NCBI GenBank assembly: GCA_003242505.1 | Contig: QGUP01000048.1 | Location: 1 to 9,657 of the forward strand | Direction: 5' to 3' | Source: Bacillota bacterium | GTDB lineage: Bacteria > Bacillota > Sulfobacillia > Symbiobacteriales > ZC4RG38 | DNA: 9,657 nt | Shown: in pieces, positions 1 to 5,048 of the stretch | Layout of the letters: each line of letters begins with the position of its first letter | Position numbering within the stretch: the first letter of the stretch is position 1 | The notes under the pieces: model-generated | What the model saw: only the letters and a program-made list of their open reading frames with translations | The model's database searches: none | What the model was told of the DNA's origin: nothing | Made by a program: the position numbers and the translations under genes

Positions 1-55
1 AGACGCGTGTCGGATTGGGTGTTCTGGCGGATTCTCGCCTTCTCATCCATTCTCT

Positions 56-72
56 ACGCAAACCGTTTGCGT
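56..72. promoter_or_regulatory. 17-bp palindrome resembling a LacI/PurR-family operator
   Basis: The sequence ACGCAAACCGTTTGCGT is a perfect 8+8 inverted repeat around one central base. Without the extra central C it equals the ideal form of the E. coli PurR box (ACGCAAACGTTTGCGT), and LacI-family operators with an odd centre exist, lacO1 for example. The match to that operator style is direct. The regulator and the controlled gene are not visible. It lies about 380 bp before the binding-protein start, so it may equally serve a gene to the left of the window. A related but weaker dyad, ACGCA-N6-TGCGT, lies at 374-389. Confidence 0.45.
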
Positions 73-81
73 GGTTCTTGT

Positions 82-112
82 TCACGCAAGCTCTCACGCT
101 TCATTGCGTGAG
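82..112. repeat. Overlapping inverted repeats (alternative hairpins)
   Basis: TCACGCAA (82-89) is the exact reverse complement of TTGCGTGA (104-111), with a 14-base spacer. The same right arm also pairs with a nearer partner: CTCACGC (93-99) with GCGTGAG (106-112), across a 6-base loop. The two pairings exclude each other. The inner hairpin is followed by a short TTT, so it could be a weak terminator for a gene entering from the left, but the T-tract is too short to be convincing. Confidence 0.4.
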
Positions 113-202
113 TTTCGCGACACTCCCCCCTGGGAAAGACCGGTTCCCTGACAAGAGTCCGGCCCGGGGTCGGAGGTGCCCCCTCTCGTTCCGGCGCGCC
201 AT

Positions 203-264
203 TTACCCACAATATCCACAACCACTTCTCCCCAGGCTGTGCATAAGTGGCCTACTTGTCCACA
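203..264. promoter_or_regulatory. Cluster of four DnaA-box-like 9-mers
   Basis: Four 9-mers match the DnaA box TTATNCACA or differ from it by one base. They are TTACCCACA (203-211), ATATCCACA (212-220, directly abutting the first), TTATGCACA on the - strand (238-246, a full consensus match) and TTGTCCACA (256-264, the form common in high-GC Gram-positive origins). Four such sites in 62 bp of high-GC DNA is far denser than expected by chance. Possible roles are an origin or origin fragment, a DnaA titration or reactivation site, or DnaA control of the downstream transporter. No dnaA or dnaN lies in the window, so the role is inferred. Confidence 0.65.
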
Positions 265-374
265 ACTGTCATGCCCGTTTCCAGCCCCCGGCCCTCCGGT
301 GTCATGGCAGGAATCCCCTTTTCCCCTTCGCAGGGCTGAAGGTAAAGGCCCATGTTGCAGCGAAACTTCCTCTA

Positions 375-413
375 CGCAGGGTATTGCGTCAATAGAATCC
401 AATTCACCCTGCG
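375..413. promoter_or_regulatory. Inverted repeat ahead of the binding-protein gene (operator or leader hairpin)
   Basis: CGCAGGGT (375-382) pairs exactly with ACCCTGCG (406-413). ATTG (383-386) can extend the stem with CAAT (400-403) across a two-base bulge. The loop contains TAGAAT, a possible -10 box. The left arm overlaps the second ACGCA/TGCGT dyad (374-389). The repeat is followed on the + strand by an A-run, not a T-run, so it is not a rho-independent terminator. An operator overlapping a promoter, or a 5' leader hairpin, would fit. Confidence 0.4.
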
Positions 414-451
414 CAAAAAAGGGGAGTCAACAGAAGAAAGGAGCGAGGTGT

Positions 452-2128
452 GTGCGGTACCCGGTTCGGAAGCGTCCTTCCGCCCGGGTGGCGGTGCTGG
501 CGCTGGCTGCGCTGGTGCTGGCCGCCTGCACTGGCGGGAACGGTGCCCAGCCCACCGGCCAGCAGGAGGCCGGGACGAGTGAGCAGGCCTCATCCTCCGA
601 GAGCGCGGCCCAGTCCCAGGGGCCCGTCACCCTGGTCTGGGGCCGAGGGGCGGACAGCACCAGCCTCGACCCCATCAACGTCACCGACGGCGAGTCCATC
701 AAGGTGACCAACCAGATCTTCGAAACCCTGGTCCGGTACAAGCCCGGCAGCACCGAGGTGGAGCCGGCGCTGGCCACCGAGTGGAGCCATAACGCCGATG
801 GTACCGAGTGGACCTTCAAGCTCCGCCAGGGCGTGAAGTTCCACGACGGGACCGAGTTCAACGCCGAGGCGGTGAAGTTCAACTTCGACCGGTGGCGGTT
901 CACCGACAACCCCTACCACAAGGGCGGCGAGTTTGCCTATTACGCCTACATGTTCGGCGGCTTTGACGACGCCTCGGTGATCAAGGAAGTCCAGGTGGTG
1001 GACCCCTACACCGTCAAGTTCATCCTCTCCCGGCCCCTGGCGCCCTTCCTCTCCAACCTGGCGATGCCCATGTTTGCCATCGCCAGCCCCGAGGCGGTCA
1101 AGGCCGATCCCGAAAACTTCGGCATGAAGCCCGTGGGCACCGGCCCCTTCAAGTTCGTCTCCTGGCAGAAGGGCGACTCCATCACCCTGGAAGCCAACCC
1201 CGATTACTGGGAGGGCAAGCCCCAGATCGACCGGCTGATCTACCGGTCCATCCCGGACAACAACGCCCGGCTCCTGGCCCTGCAGGCCGGGGACATCGAC
1301 GTGATGGACGGGGTCAGCCCCCAGAACCTGGCCATCGCCGAGGCCATGGGCCAGTTCGACATCCACTACCGGCCGGCGATGAACGTGGGCTACCTGGCCA
1401 TGAACACCGAGAAGAAGCCCTTTGACAACCCGCTGGTCCGGAAGGCGATCAACCACGCCATCAACAAGGAGGCCATCATCCAGGCCTTCTACGGCAGCCT
1501 GGGCGAGCCCGCGGTCACCCCGGTACCGCCGGTCATGTGGAGCCATAACCCGAACGTCACCAAGTATGAGTACAACCCCGAGAAGGCCAAGGAGCTGCTG
1601 GCCCAGGCCGGCTATCCCAACGGGTTCCAGACCGAACTCTGGGCGATGCCGGTGCCCCGGCCCTACATGCCCCAGCCGATGGACATCGCGGTGGCCATCG
1701 TCAACGACCTGAAGAAGGTCGGCATCGACGCCCAGATCGTCAGTTACGACTGGCCCACCTACCTGGCCAAGACCGGCATGGGCGAGCACACCATGGCCCT
1801 CCTGGGGTGGGTGGGCGATAACGGCGACCCGGACAACTTCCTCTACGTGCTGCTGGACAAGGACAACGCCAAGGGTCCGGATGCCGGCAACATCGCCTTC
1901 TACAAGAACGACGAGCTCCACGAGATCCTGATCGAGGCCCAGCAGAATCCGGACCAGGAGGCCCGGACCAGGCTCTACGAGCGGGCCCAGGAGATCATTG
2001 CCAACGACGCGCCCTGGGTGCCCCTGGCCCACGCCAAGGCTCCGATCATCATGCGGAAGGGGATCTCGGGCTACGTCCCGAGCCCGACGGGCTCCGAGCC
2101 TCTGACGAAGGTGCAGGTCTCCAGGTAG
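452..2128 (+). CDS. ABC transporter solute-binding lipoprotein, peptide type (DppA/OppA-like, SBP_bac_5 family)
   Basis: This is an extracytoplasmic binding protein that would capture a peptide-like solute (or nickel or another oligomer) and deliver it to the permeases encoded next. The GTG start at 452 is chosen because AAAGGAG lies 8 bases upstream (437-443) and the product then begins with a classic lipoprotein signal: Arg/Lys-rich n-region, hydrophobic stretch, and lipobox LAAC with the lipidated Cys at residue 26. A Gly/Ser/Gln-rich linker follows. The family signature runs from WTFKLRQG (residues 120-127) through VKFHDG to about residue 150. A second typical segment starts at GYLAMN (about 313) and ends in VRKAINHAI. 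At 558 residues the length is normal for the family. The frame stays open further upstream, but that stretch reads as non-coding. The substrate cannot be read from sequence; dipeptide or oligopeptide is the default guess. Confidence 0.93.
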   Translation: MRYPVRKRPSARVAVLALAALVLAACTGGNGAQPTGQQEAGTSEQASSSESAAQSQGPVTLVWGRGADSTSLDPINVTDGESIKVTNQIFETLVRYKPGSTEVEPALATEWSHNADGTEWTFKLRQGVKFHDGTEFNAEAVKFNFDRWRFTDNPYHKGGEFAYYAYMFGGFDDASVIKEVQVVDPYTVKFILSRPLAPFLSNLAMPMFAIASPEAVKADPENFGMKPVGTGPFKFVSWQKGDSITLEANPDYWEGKPQIDRLIYRSIPDNNARLLALQAGDIDVMDGVSPQNLAIAEAMGQFDIHYRPAMNVGYLAMNTEKKPFDNPLVRKAINHAINKEAIIQAFYGSLGEPAVTPVPPVMWSHNPNVTKYEYNPEKAKELLAQAGYPNGFQTELWAMPVPRPYMPQPMDIAVAIVNDLKKVGIDAQIVSYDWPTYLAKTGMGEHTMALLGWVGDNGDPDNFLYVLLDKDNAKGPDAGNIAFYKNDELHEILIEAQQNPDQEARTRLYERAQEIIANDAPWVPLAHAKAPIIMRKGISGYVPSPTGSEPLTKVQVSR

Positions 2129-2142
2129 GTACGGCCGCAGCC

Positions 2143-2177
2143 GTCCGGCCGGGCCGGCTCTCCCCGGCCCGGCCGGA
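2143..2177 (+). promoter_or_regulatory. Perfect 15-bp hairpin between binding-protein and permease genes
   Basis: The arm GTCCGGCCGGGCCGG (2143-2157) is exactly complementary to 2163-2177, with a CTCTC loop. All but two of the 15 pairs are G-C. No T-tract follows, so it is not a standard terminator. It begins 14 bases after the binding-protein stop. Stable intercistronic stems at this spot are known in other ABC operons (malE-malF for example) to protect the upstream mRNA, so that binding protein is made in excess over permease. That role is inferred here; partial termination is the alternative. Confidence 0.75.
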
Positions 2178-2221
2178 CCCTGTTGGCTGACCAGGCGCCA
2201 CCGGGGGGAGAGGGGGTCACC

Positions 2222-3226
2222 ATGCGAAGCTACCTGGTCAAGCGCCTGCTGCTGACCTTTCCAACGGTCTTCGGCATCCTCGTTCTGGTCTTTGTGCTGA
2301 TGCGGATCATCCCCGGCGACCCGGCCCGGCTGATGGCCGGGGAGCGGGCCACCCCCGAGCAGGTGGCGGCCATCCGGGAGCAGATGGGGCTGAACGACCC
2401 CTACTGGGTGCAGTTCGCCCGGTTCATGGGCGAGATGGCCAGGGGCGACTTCGGCGAGTCCTTTTTCAGCAAGCGGCCGGTCATGGAGGAGCTGATGGCC
2501 CGCTACCCGGCGACGGTGGAACTCACCCTCTTCGCCATGATCATCGCCACCGTGGCCGGGGTGCTGGCCGGGGTGATGGCGGCGGTCTACCGGGGCTCGA
2601 TCCTGGACCACGGGGTGATGGCCCTGGCCCTGGTGGGGGTCTCCATGCCCATCTTCTGGCTCGGGCTGCAGCTCATCATCCTCTTCAGCGTGAAGCTCGG
2701 CTGGCTCCCCGCGGGCGGCCGGGTCGACCCCCGGCTGGGCTGGCAGGGGAGCACGGGCTTTGTCATCTTCGAAACCCTCCTCCGGGGCGAGTGGGCCGTC
2801 TTCTGGGACGCTGTCCGGCGGCTCTTGTTGCCTGGCGTGGCCCTGGCCACCATTCCCCTTTCGGTCATCGCCCGGGTCACCCGGTCCGCGATGCTGGAGG
2901 TCCTGGGGCAGGACTACATCCGCACCGCCCGGGCCAAGGGGCTTTCCGAGCGGGTGGTGATCTTCCGGCACACCCTGCGGAACGCCCTGCTGCCGGTGAT
3001 CACCGTCGTGGGGCTCCAGGTGGGGTCTCTCCTCGGGGGCGCGGTGCTGACGGAGACGGTCTTCTCCTGGCCGGGGATCGGCCGGTACATCGTCCAGTCC
3101 ATCGAGGCCCGGGACTACCCGGTGGTTCAGGGCGGGGTCGTCCTCATCGCCCTGGCCTTCGTCGTGGTCAACCTGATCGTCGACCTGCTCTACACCGCGA
3201 TCGACCCGCGGATCCGCTACTCCTGA
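2222..3226 (+). CDS. ABC transporter permease, DppB/OppB type
   Basis: This is the first integral membrane subunit of a peptide-type ABC importer. The ATG at 2222 is preceded by a G-rich Shine-Dalgarno stretch (2203-2216), and the product then begins with the family's usual basic residues and first membrane helix (about residues 9-29), followed by PGDPA at 31-35. GDFGES (75-80) is typical of this permease class. The cytoplasmic EAA-type loop that contacts the ATPase runs from about residue 226 to 258 and contains DYIRTARAKGL and ending RNALLP. The protein ends in the usual DPRIRYS tail. Its length of 334 residues is normal. A TTG at 2183 would add 13 residues, but no good ribosome binding site supports it. 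It pairs with the second permease downstream to form the channel. Confidence 0.93.
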   Translation: MRSYLVKRLLLTFPTVFGILVLVFVLMRIIPGDPARLMAGERATPEQVAAIREQMGLNDPYWVQFARFMGEMARGDFGESFFSKRPVMEELMARYPATVELTLFAMIIATVAGVLAGVMAAVYRGSILDHGVMALALVGVSMPIFWLGLQLIILFSVKLGWLPAGGRVDPRLGWQGSTGFVIFETLLRGEWAVFWDAVRRLLLPGVALATIPLSVIARVTRSAMLEVLGQDYIRTARAKGLSERVVIFRHTLRNALLPVITVVGLQVGSLLGGAVLTETVFSWPGIGRYIVQSIEARDYPVVQGGVVLIALAFVVVNLIVDLLYTAIDPRIRYS

Positions 3227-3240
3227 GCACGGGCTATTCC

Positions 3241-3300
3241 GCAAGGGTTGCTGCTGAGACGCAAGGGTTGCGGCTGAGACGCAAGGGTTTCTGCCAAGAC
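3241..3300. repeat. Three tandem 20-bp direct repeats between the permease genes
   Basis: Three contiguous 20-bp copies lie at 3241-3260, 3261-3280 and 3281-3300. The first reads GCAAGGGTTGCTGCTGAGAC. The second differs from it at one position and the third at three. All share GCAAGGGTT at the start and AGAC at the end. The array lies wholly between the stop of the first permease (3226) and the start of the second (3318). The 20-bp period is about two helical turns, as in iteron-like protein-binding arrays. There are no spacers, so it is not CRISPR. I found no further copy in the window. Confidence 0.9.
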
Positions 3301-3317
3301 GGGGGTGACGCACCCAG

Positions 3318-4154
3318 GTGAACCGGCAGTCGCCGCTTCGCCGGCTCTTCCGGTACCGGAACGCCCTTCTGGGGGGCGCCATTATCCTCACCCTGGTGAC
3401 GATGGTGACCTGCGCCCCGTGGGTGGCCCCCTACGACCCTCTGGAGGCGGACCTCACCCGGGCCCTCCGGCCCCCGGGAGGGGAGTTCCTCCTGGGGACC
3501 GACGAGCAAGGCCGGGACCTCTTCAGTCGGCTGGTCTGGGGCGGCCGGCTCTCCCTCCTGGCGGGGGTGTCGGCCATCGGCCTCGCCCTGGTGCTGGGGA
3601 CCGCCACCGGGGCCCTTTCCGCCTACTTCGGCGGGTGGCTGGACCTCCTGGTCATGCGGGTGATGGACATCATGCTGGCCTTCCCCAGCATCCTCCTGGC
3701 CATTGCCATCACCGCCATCCTCGGCCCCGGGCTGGGGAACGCGATCCTCGCGGTGGCGGTGGTGAACATTCCGTACTTCGCCCGGCTGGTCCGGGCCTCG
3801 GTCCTCTCCATCAAGGAGCAGGAGTACGTCCTGGCCGCCGAAGCCCTGGGGGCGGGCCACCTGCGGATCCTCGCCGGCCATGTGCTGCCCAACGCCCTGG
3901 CGCCTCTCATCGTCCAGGCTACCTTGGGGCTTGGGTGGGCGCTTCTCGACATCGCCGGCCTCAGCTTCCTGGGACTGGGGGCCCGGCCCCCGGACCCCGA
4001 GTGGGGGTCGATGCTCTCCCGGGCCCAGGCCTACATCCAGGTGGCTCCCTGGGTGGTGACCTTCCCGGGGCTGGCGATCATGGTCGCGGTCCTGGGCTTC
4101 AACCTCCTGGGGGACGGGCTCCGGGATGCCCTCGACCCCCGGCTGCGGCGGTAG
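3318..4154 (+). CDS. ABC transporter permease, DppC/OppC type
   Basis: This is the second membrane subunit of the importer. GTG at 3318 is the only reasonable start: an in-frame stop lies just upstream (3306), and GGGGGTGA (3301-3308) provides a Shine-Dalgarno 9 bases away. The product has a short basic N-terminus, a first membrane helix at about residues 17-34, and the GTDEQGRDLFSR signature (60-71) characteristic of DppC/OppC. The EAA-type ATPase-contact loop begins at about EYVLAAEALGAG (169-180) and ends in LPNALAP. The C-terminus shows GDGLRDALDPRLRR, the usual family ending. Its 278 residues are normal for the family. No ATPase gene follows; the next gene is hpf, so the transporter must use ATPases encoded elsewhere or shared with another system. 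Confidence 0.93.
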   Translation: MNRQSPLRRLFRYRNALLGGAIILTLVTMVTCAPWVAPYDPLEADLTRALRPPGGEFLLGTDEQGRDLFSRLVWGGRLSLLAGVSAIGLALVLGTATGALSAYFGGWLDLLVMRVMDIMLAFPSILLAIAITAILGPGLGNAILAVAVVNIPYFARLVRASVLSIKEQEYVLAAEALGAGHLRILAGHVLPNALAPLIVQATLGLGWALLDIAGLSFLGLGARPPDPEWGSMLSRAQAYIQVAPWVVTFPGLAIMVAVLGFNLLGDGLRDALDPRLRR

Positions 4155-4165
4155 CCGGGGCTGGG

Positions 4166-4291
4166 GCCGGTAAGGCCGCGGCCAGGGCCGGTGGGGCCGC
4201 GGGCAGCGCCGGTCAGGCCGCAGGCGGGGCCGATGACGCCGTAGCCGGCGCCGGTGAGGCGGCACCGGGCGCGGTGCGGCCCGGCGGTCCG
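4166..4291. repeat. Six degenerate 21-bp tandem repeats after the permease genes
   Basis: Units start at 4166, 4187, 4208, 4229, 4250 and 4271, exactly 21 bp apart. The rough consensus is GCCGGTNAGGCCGCNGGCNGG, and the last unit is the most diverged. The period is a multiple of three, so one + frame crossing the array reads as an Ala/Gly-rich heptad (AGxAAxG). That frame overlaps the permease gene in another phase and has no start context of its own, so I take the array to be non-coding. It is the main content of the 310-base gap between the permease and hpf. Confidence 0.75.
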
Positions 4292-4296
4292 GCCGC
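4276..4296 (+). terminator. Possible weak terminator hairpin of the ABC genes
   Basis: GCGGCC (4276-4281) pairs with GGCCGC (4291-4296) across a 9-base loop at the distal end of the 21-bp repeat array. No T-tract follows. It is the best-placed stem for ending the ABC transcript before the hpf promoter, but in such GC-rich repeated DNA a 6-bp stem is weak evidence. Confidence 0.2.
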
Positions 4297-4368
4297 TCCC
4301 GGGCGGGGGTGGAACCACTGGTAGCAATCTTCTGTTCGCTACAAAATCTGTATGTGCGCTCATCTCGC

Positions 4369-4396
4369 GCAGGAGTTTTCCCCGGGTCGGGGGAAT
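4369..4396 (+). promoter_or_regulatory. Sigma-H-like promoter for hpf
   Basis: GCAGGAGTT (4369-4377) matches the B. subtilis sigma-H -35 consensus RnAGGAwWW at all but one position. GGGGAAT (4390-4396) matches the -10 core RnnGAAT fully. The spacer is 12 bases, within the known 11-12 range. Transcription would start near 4403, giving a leader of about 60 nt. The B. subtilis homologue (yvyD/hpf) is transcribed from sigma-H and sigma-B promoters, which makes the match biologically sensible. TTCCCC (4378-4383) and GGGGAA (4390-4395) also form a dyad here, so a regulator site is an alternative reading. Confidence 0.5.
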
Positions 4397-4404
4397 AGTT
4401 AGAT

Positions 4405-4446
4405 CCCGGGGTACAGGAATCTGCAACCAGTTGCTGGTCCCCCGGG
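4405..4446 (+). promoter_or_regulatory. Leader stem abutting the hpf ribosome binding site
   Basis: CCCGGGG (4405-4411) can pair with CCCCGGG (4440-4446). A small inner hairpin, GCAA (4423-4426) with TTGC (4431-4434), lies inside the loop. The outer stem ends one base before the AAAGGAG ribosome binding site (4448-4454), so folding could limit ribosome access. Both arms contain CCCGGG, which is self-complementary, so other pairings are possible. Confidence 0.35.
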
Positions 4447-4464
4447 GAAAGGAGTTGGGCGTAC

Positions 4465-4986
4465 ATGCAGGTTGCCGTCTATGGCAAGAACATCGAGGTG
4501 ACCGCCGCCCTCCGGGAGTACGCGCAGAAAAAGCTGAACAAGCTGGACCGCTACCTCCAGGAACCTGCCGACGCGCAGGTGACCTTTTCCGTCGAGCGGG
4601 GCCGGCACATCGTTGAGGTGACCATCCCGGTGCGGGACGGGTACCTGCTCCGGGGTGAGGAAGCCACCGACGACATGTACGCCTCTATCGACCTGGTGGT
4701 CGAGAAACTGGAAAAGCAGATCCACAAGTATCGGTCCCGGTTCCGCCGGAAGGGCGGGCCTGCCCAGACCGGGATTCCGCCCGCGGGCCAGGAGGAGGCG
4801 GAAGGGGACCGGATCGTCCGGGTCAAGCGCTTTGCCCTCAAGCCCCAGACGGTGGAGGAAGCCGTCATGCAGATGAACCTGCTGGGGCATGATTTCTACG
4901 TCTTCACCAACGCCGAGACCGGTCAGGTCAACGTGGTCTACCGGCGGAAGGACGGGAACTACGGCCTGATTGAGCCGGAACAGTGA
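4465..4986 (+). CDS. hpf: Ribosome hibernation promoting factor, long form (HPF/RaiA/YvyD)
   Basis: This protein binds the small ribosomal subunit in the tRNA/mRNA path and, in its long form, dimerises ribosomes into inactive 100S particles when growth stops. ATG 4465 follows AAAGGAG (4448-4454). The N-terminal domain (about residues 1-100) has the S30AE pattern, beginning MQVAVYGKNIEVT and reaching the DMYASIDLVVEKLEKQ helix (70-85), followed by basic residues. A short linker leads to the C-terminal dimerisation domain (about 116-173), with KPQTVEEAVMQMNLLGHDF and the conserved RRKDGNYGLIEP ending. The 173-residue length and this second domain place it in the long class. It sits upstream of secA, as in many Bacillota, and its stop overlaps a possible GTG start of the next gene. 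Confidence 0.96.
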   Translation: MQVAVYGKNIEVTAALREYAQKKLNKLDRYLQEPADAQVTFSVERGRHIVEVTIPVRDGYLLRGEEATDDMYASIDLVVEKLEKQIHKYRSRFRRKGGPAQTGIPPAGQEEAEGDRIVRVKRFALKPQTVEEAVMQMNLLGHDFYVFTNAETGQVNVVYRRKDGNYGLIEPEQ

Positions 4987-5048
4987 CCGGCAGGACGAAG
5001 GCTTCCGGATGGAGCCTGAAGGAACCCCGTGGAGCAAGCAGAACTGCC

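Larger units (their letters stand above)
1..451. other. Gene-free, signal-rich region upstream of the ABC transporter genes
   Basis: This stretch holds no reading frame I can defend. The open frames across it have no recognisable protein content, no good ribosome binding site and codon use unlike the downstream genes. By eye it is less GC-rich than the rest of the window. It contains several inverted repeats and a group of DnaA-box-like 9-mers, listed separately. Its last part must contain the promoter of the binding-protein gene. A TAGAAT hexamer at 393-398 resembles a sigma-A -10 box, but I see no matching -35 hexamer, so no promoter is called. Confidence 0.6.

Noticed and set aside
3..50. 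Start of a possible divergent gene on the - strand (ATG at 50-48 or 46-44)
   Set aside because: Only about 16 codons are visible, no Shine-Dalgarno precedes them, and the peptide shows no recognisable motif.
393..398. TAGAAT as the -10 box of a sigma-A promoter for the binding-protein gene
   Set aside because: No TTGACA-like hexamer lies 16-18 bases upstream, so the hexamer alone is not enough to call a promoter.
375..413. Rho-independent terminator or riboswitch
   Set aside because: The stem is followed by an A-run on the + strand and lacks a T-run on either strand. No known riboswitch core could be recognised.
176..451. N-terminal extension of the binding protein
   Set aside because: The extension reads as non-coding DNA and would bury the lipoprotein signal. 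GTG 452 has a well-spaced AAAGGAG and gives an N-terminal lipobox.
3241..3300. CRISPR array
   Set aside because: The three repeats are contiguous with no spacers, only 20 bp long, and no cas genes are present.
590..3391. Very long open frame on the - strand opposite the transporter genes
   Set aside because: It is antisense to three confidently assigned genes, its product is Pro/Gly/His/Arg-rich with no recognisable domain, and such shadow frames are expected in high-GC DNA with G/C third positions.
3305..4324. Open frame overlapping the second permease in another phase and running through the 21-bp repeats
   Set aside because: The overlapping frame encodes the DppC-type permease with all family signatures. 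The alternative product is Pro/Gly/Arg-rich noise ending in Ala/Gly heptads.
4321..4342. GTAGC/GCTAC inverted repeat as a terminator
   Set aside because: The stem is only 5 bp with a 12-base loop and is followed by an A-run rather than a T-run.
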